Positions 20,376-23,528 of a DNA stretch of 23,528 bases are shown here, one piece after another. Both the position numbers and the translations under genes were made by a program. Origin of the DNA: Embleya sp040605455 (GTDB taxonomy: Bacteria > Actinomycetota > Actinomycetes > Streptomycetales > Streptomycetaceae); contig NZ_JBEXCV010000139.1 of the NCBI RefSeq assembly GCF_040605455.1, forward strand, positions 1-23,528, written 5' to 3'. Under the pieces are notes generated by a model. That model made no database searches. It had not been told where the DNA came from and saw only the letters and a program-made list of their open reading frames with translations. Within the stretch, counting starts at the first letter, position 1. Each line of letters starts with the position of its first letter.

Positions 20376-21608
20376 ATGCGCAGCATCACACGTAGACGGA
20401 TCCGAAGCACTCGCACCCCCCTGGCCATCGCCACCGGCTTACTCCTGGTGTTGTCGGCGTGCTCGGGCAGTGCGGCCGGCGACGACAAGGGCAAGGGATC
20501 CGACGCCGTCGCCAAGATCGGCCTGCTCACCCCCTCTTCCGGCCCGTACGCCGCGGTGGGCGAGGACACCCGCGCGGGCCTGGAGCTGTACCGCGACACG
20601 CACGGCGGCAAGCTCGGCGGGCTCAAGGCGGACATCGTGGTGCGCGACGAGGGCGCGGGTCCGCCGACCGCCGTCCCGGCCGCGACCGAACTGGTCAAGC
20701 AACAGAACGTGTTGGCCATCACCGGCATCGTCAGCGGTGGCAGCGTGGCCGGTGTGCTGCCGATCGCGGCCGCCAACAACACGGCACTGATGGGCGTCGC
20801 CGGCCGGCCCGAGTTTCCCGATCCCAAACTCACCGCGCACGTCTGGTCGTTCAACACCCAGTCCTACGAGGCCGGGGCCGCCGCCGGTCCCTGGGTCAAG
20901 GAACACGTCAGCGGTCCGGTCTACGCGATCGGCCCGGACTACCAGGGCGGTTGGGACCAACTCAAGGGCTTCACCGAGTCGTTCACCAAGGCCGGTGGCA
21001 CCCTGGCCAACCCGGACGGGAAGACCACCTTCACCCCGTTCCCGGCCACCCAGAACTTCCTGCCCTACCTGAACAAGATCGCGCAGAGCGGCGCCAAGGC
21101 CGTCTACGCGTTCTACGCGGGTACCGCGGCGGTCGACTTCGTCAAGCAGTACAAGGCCTCCGAGGCCGCCAAGCTCCCGCTGTACGGCAGCGGGCCGCTG
21201 ACCGAGGGCCGCCAACTCGACGCCCAGGCCGACGCCGCGGCGGGCATCACCACGTTCGCCACCTACGGCGCGGACCTGGACAACCCGGCGAACCGGGCCT
21301 TCGTGGCCGCCTGGCAGCAACGCCACCCGGACCGCAGCCCGACCATCTACGCGGTCGCCGCGTGGGACATCGCCCGCTCGCTGGACACCGCCATCGCCGC
21401 GGTCCGCGCCGAGAAGAAGACACTCACGCCCGAGGCGGTGAACGCCGCGTTGGGCAACGTCGGACAGATCGACAGTCCACGCGGAGCGATGCAGTTGAAC
21501 CCGGCCACCCACTCGCCGGTGCAGCAGTGGTACCGCTTCGAGGTGCGCAACGACGGGCCCAAGCGGGCCAACGTGGCGGTCGAGCAACTCGCCGTCCTCG
21601 GCGGCTGA
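20376..21608 (+). CDS. lipoprotein substrate-binding protein, branched-chain amino acid type; contains a TTA codon
   Basis: A 410-aa type 1 periplasmic-binding-fold protein of the Leu/Ile/Val-binding (LivK/Peripla_BP_6) group. An Arg-rich n-region, hydrophobic core and lipobox LSAC give lipidation at Cys29, so it should be anchored outside the membrane. The mature part begins KIGLLTPSSGPYAAVGEDT, then GLELYRDTHGGKLGGLKADI, with the hinge/ligand region ITGIVSGGSVAGVLP and a second lobe from VYAIGPDYQGGW. Leu22 in the signal peptide is TTA (20439-20441), so translation should depend on the bldA tRNA in Streptomyces. No ABC permease or ATPase is adjacent. Its place after a kinase-roadblock pair suggests it presents ligand to the kinase. 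A GAGAGAGA-type ribosome site precedes the ATG. A 217-bp, gene-free gap separates it from the roadblock gene. Confidence 0.9.
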   Translation: MRSITRRRIRSTRTPLAIATGLLLVLSACSGSAAGDDKGKGSDAVAKIGLLTPSSGPYAAVGEDTRAGLELYRDTHGGKLGGLKADIVVRDEGAGPPTAVPAATELVKQQNVLAITGIVSGGSVAGVLPIAAANNTALMGVAGRPEFPDPKLTAHVWSFNTQSYEAGAAAGPWVKEHVSGPVYAIGPDYQGGWDQLKGFTESFTKAGGTLANPDGKTTFTPFPATQNFLPYLNKIAQSGAKAVYAFYAGTAAVDFVKQYKASEAAKLPLYGSGPLTEGRQLDAQADAAAGITTFATYGADLDNPANRAFVAAWQQRHPDRSPTIYAVAAWDIARSLDTAIAAVRAEKKTLTPEAVNAALGNVGQIDSPRGAMQLNPATHSPVQQWYRFEVRNDGPKRANVAVEQLAVLGG

Positions 21609-21653
21609 TCCGTGCGTCCCCAACGTTTCGTCCATCCACGCGAGGAGTCGCTC

Positions 21654-22445
21654 TTGTACGCGTTCGCCGAAGCCGACGACATCACCTTCCAGTTGGAAAC
21701 CCTGCAGGACCTGCTCGACCCCAGCACCCGCATGGTGCTGGACTCGCTCGACGACCCGACCGGCCAGGAGTGGCTGGAGATCGGCCACGGCCTGGGCAGC
21801 ATCGCCCGCGAGTTGTCGCGCCGGATCGGCCCGACCGGCGTCGTGCACGCCACCGACCTCGACGCGCGTCCGGTCCCCGCGCCCGCCGACGGCGCGCCGA
21901 TCCGCACCTTCCCGCTGGACCTGCGCACCGACGAACTGCCGCGCCGGCCCTACCGGGGCATCCACGGGCGGCTGGTCCTGCTGCACATACCCGAGCGCCG
22001 GGCCATCCTGGCGCGCCTGGTCGACGTGCTGGAGCCCGGCGGCGTGCTGGTGATCGAGGACTGGTACTGCCCCGAACCGCCGCGCGTGCTGGCCTGCGCC
22101 GATCCCGCCGACGAGAAGGTCTTCACCGAGGTCGTGGCGGGCATCCTCGCCGTCCTGCGCGGTCGCGGCGCCGACCTGGAATGGGCGGCGGCGACCAAGG
22201 AAGCGTTCGTCGAGGCGGGGCTGATCGACGTACGGGTGACCCGCTCCGACGCGGACTGCGCCGGCCCCGGCCTCGCCCACCGCCTGTACGCGTGCAACGC
22301 CCGCCAGCTCCGGGCGCAACTGATCGCGCTGGGCGTGGACGAGGGCCTCCTGGACCGCTTCCAGGAGGTCGCCGCCCAGCCGGGTCTGGTCACCACCGGT
22401 TGGCGGCTGATGTCCACGATCGGCACCAAGCCCGACCCCCGCTGA
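21654..22445 (+). CDS. class I SAM-dependent methyltransferase
   Basis: A 263-aa Rossmann-type methyltransferase. Motif I is WLEIGHGLGS, where the usual central Gly-Cys/Ala is His, and the acidic residue that binds the SAM ribose is in HATDLD. Motif II/III correspond to RGIHGRLVLLHI and LEPGGVLVIEDW, the latter very typical of small-molecule methyltransferases. TTG 21654 is chosen as start: GAGGAG lies 6 nt upstream and the family usually begins with a short (M)YxF segment, here YAFAEADD. A GTG at 21612 would add 14 residues and lies 3 bp after the binding-protein stop, so the two genes are co-transcribed either way. The substrate is unknown. Its place in the operon suggests it modifies the sensed molecule or a product of the regulated pathway. 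Confidence 0.82.
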   Translation: MYAFAEADDITFQLETLQDLLDPSTRMVLDSLDDPTGQEWLEIGHGLGSIARELSRRIGPTGVVHATDLDARPVPAPADGAPIRTFPLDLRTDELPRRPYRGIHGRLVLLHIPERRAILARLVDVLEPGGVLVIEDWYCPEPPRVLACADPADEKVFTEVVAGILAVLRGRGADLEWAAATKEAFVEAGLIDVRVTRSDADCAGPGLAHRLYACNARQLRAQLIALGVDEGLLDRFQEVAAQPGLVTTGWRLMSTIGTKPDPR

Positions 22446-22453
22446 CGCCCCGC

Positions 22454-22495
22454 CCGGATCTCGGTCGCCTCGAACACGGGGCGGCCGAGAACCGG
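22454..22495. terminator. bidirectional terminator between convergent genes
   Basis: TCTCGGTCGCC (22459-22469) pairs with GGCGGCCGAGA (22480-22490) with one G-U, leaving a 10-nt loop. After a one-base bulge on each side, CCGG/CCGG extends the stem. It lies 8 bp after the methyltransferase stop and before the convergent dehydrogenase. Confidence 0.6.
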
Positions 22496-22581
22496 ATCGG
22501 CCGACCGCGCACTAGGCTCACCCCGGGTCACGCGCCATCGCTCGCGGCGGTGTCGCTCGCGCATGCCTCTGCTCGCGCGTC

Positions 22582-23424
22582 CTACAGTTCGCGCACCGGT
22601 TTGCCGGTGAGGTAGGCGGTGATGTCCTCGACCGCGTCGGTGTAGGCGAGGGTGTAGTTGCCCTGGGTCGCGTAGCCGATGTGCGGGGTGAGGATGGTGT
22701 TCGGGGCGGTCAGGATCGGGTCGTCGGCGGGGATCGGCTCCACCGGGTATACGTCGAGCGCCGCGCCGGCGATCCGGCCCTCGCGCAGGGCGGCAAGCAG
22801 CGCCGCGTGGTCCACGATCGGCGCCCGCGAGGTGTTGACCAGGTACGCGGCGGGGCGCATCAGGGCCAGTTCGCGGGCGCCGACCAGGGACCTGGTCCGC
22901 TCGCTGTAGCGCACGTGTACGGAGACGAAGTCGGCCTCGCGGAACAGCTCTTCCTTGTCGACCGCCGTCGCGCCGACCGCGGCGGCCTGCTCGGCGGTGA
23001 GGTTTTGGCTCCAGGCCAGCACCCGCATCCCGAACGCGGCGCCGATCGTGGCCACCCGGGCGCCCAGCTTGCCGAGACCGATCAGGCCCAGGGTGGAGCC
23101 GGCGAGGTCCAGGCCGACGCCGCGCTGCCAGCCGCCGGCGCGCAGGCTCGCCTCCTCCGCGCCCGTCCGCCGGGCCAGTTCGAGGATCAGCGCCCAGGTC
23201 AGCTCGGCCGCCGGATGCGGCAGCAGGCGCGTACCGCACACGGTGACGCCGCGGGCGCGGGCCGCCTCGATGTCGATCGCGGCGTTGTTCATGCCGGTGG
23301 TGATCAACAACCGGAGTCCGGGCAGTCGGGCGAGCAGGTCGGCGGGGAACGGGGTGCGTTCGCGCATCGCGATCACCGCGTCGAACGGCGCCAGTCGCTC
23401 GACCAGTGCCTCGGTGTCACTCAC
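22582..23424 (-). CDS. D-2-hydroxyacid dehydrogenase family protein, 5'-truncated
   Basis: A 280-aa NAD-dependent dehydrogenase. The Rossmann glycine motif is GLIGLGKLGARV. The catalytic Arg sits in NTSRAPIVD, the Glu in DVYPVEPIP, and the His in LTPHIGYATQGNY, so the catalytic set is complete. Relatives are usually ~310-320 aa and begin with about 30 residues (MRIAVLDDYQ... type) that are missing here. The first residues, SDTEALVERLAPFDAVIAMR, normally lie inside the N-terminal substrate domain. The GTG at 23424 has no ribosome site, and upstream codons (SPDH before VSD) continue the family pattern briefly before running into an M23 peptidase coding sequence on the opposite strand. The gene therefore seems to have lost its 5' end by recombination and may be a pseudogene. 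Confidence 0.75.
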   Translation of the reverse strand: MSDTEALVERLAPFDAVIAMRERTPFPADLLARLPGLRLLITTGMNNAAIDIEAARARGVTVCGTRLLPHPAAELTWALILELARRTGAEEASLRAGGWQRGVGLDLAGSTLGLIGLGKLGARVATIGAAFGMRVLAWSQNLTAEQAAAVGATAVDKEELFREADFVSVHVRYSERTRSLVGARELALMRPAAYLVNTSRAPIVDHAALLAALREGRIAGAALDVYPVEPIPADDPILTAPNTILTPHIGYATQGNYTLAYTDAVEDITAYLTGKPVREL

Positions 23425-23444
23425 GTGGTCGGGCGACGCAAGGC

Positions 23445-23528
23445 GGCGCGCTGTCCTACCCGGTGCGCGCGTCGGTCAGTTCGGGCTTCGGGATGCGCTA
23501 CCACCCGGTCCTGGAGTACACGAAGCTG
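23445..23528 (+). CDS. M23 family metallopeptidase, partial (runs off the window)
   Basis: The last 81 bases encode ALSYPVRASVSSGFGMRYHP followed by VLEYTKL. This is the start of an M23 (LytM-type) peptidase domain: the GFGMRxHP motif carries the first zinc ligand His and is normally followed by HxGxD, which lies beyond the edge. Such enzymes cut peptidoglycan cross-bridges outside the cell. The frame has no clear start within the window and abuts the truncated dehydrogenase, so it may itself be 5'-truncated. Confidence 0.55.

Noticed and set aside
20439..22319. 626-codon minus-strand frame opposite the binding protein and methyltransferase
   Set aside because: It spans two real plus-strand genes and their junction and has composition typical of antisense shadows.

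Overview
The window is very GC-rich DNA with strong codon bias, many GTG/TTG starts, rare TTA codons, leaderless-type promoters, a conservon-type histidine kinase/roadblock pair and DasR-type operators. Together these point to a Streptomyces-like actinomycete (Streptomycetaceae). The genus cannot be fixed from the sequence alone. Many genes are truncated or internally deleted, which fits a recombining, accessory part of the chromosome.

Layout. (1) 1-4.3 kb: an NhaA antiporter fused to a thioredoxin/DsbA-like domain; a PCMT-like methyltransferase with a good promoter and a 14-codon, TTA-containing upstream ORF that overlaps its start; and a convergent alpha/beta hydrolase. (2) 4.4-5.5 kb: decayed DNA holding the 3' end of a GH18 chitinase, a second gene tail, and a striking pair of tandem palindromes. 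(3) 5.5-9.4 kb: a complete Cas3 helicase-nuclease with its HD domain at the C-terminus, no other cas gene and no CRISPR array, divergent from a MalY/PatB-type aminotransferase. (4) 9.5-13.7 kb: on the minus strand, an unknown 174-aa protein downstream of an overlapping three-gene operon, PadR regulator -> ABC ATPase -> FtsX-type permease, with a palindrome over the presumed PadR promoter. (5) 13.9-15.6 kb: broken genes. These are an intact-looking chitinase promoter with two DasR-like sites in front of a chitinase stripped of signal peptide and catalytic domain, a 19-bp-period repeat array, an aldo/keto reductase tail, an internally deleted agmatinase, and a PucR-type regulator tail. (6) 15.7-16.2 kb: a DoxX membrane protein with a near-consensus DasR site just upstream. 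(7) 17.2-22.4 kb: a plus-strand cluster of nitrate-sensor-type histidine kinase (CvnA-like), roadblock/LC7 protein (CvnB-like), a lipoprotein substrate-binding protein with a TTA codon in its signal peptide, and a SAM methyltransferase. The DUF742 and GTPase members of a standard conservon are absent. (8) 22.6-23.5 kb: a 5'-truncated D-2-hydroxyacid dehydrogenase abutting the start of an M23 peptidase domain that runs off the window.

Working together: PadR probably controls its own ABC exporter. The histidine kinase, roadblock protein and orphan binding protein look like one signalling unit that senses a small molecule outside the cell. DasR (the GlcNAc-responsive GntR regulator) probably controls DoxX, and once controlled the now-broken chitinase. 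The most unusual items are the orphan Cas3, the non-canonical conservon with a bldA-type codon, the TTA leader peptide ahead of the PCMT-like gene, and the operators left in front of dead genes.
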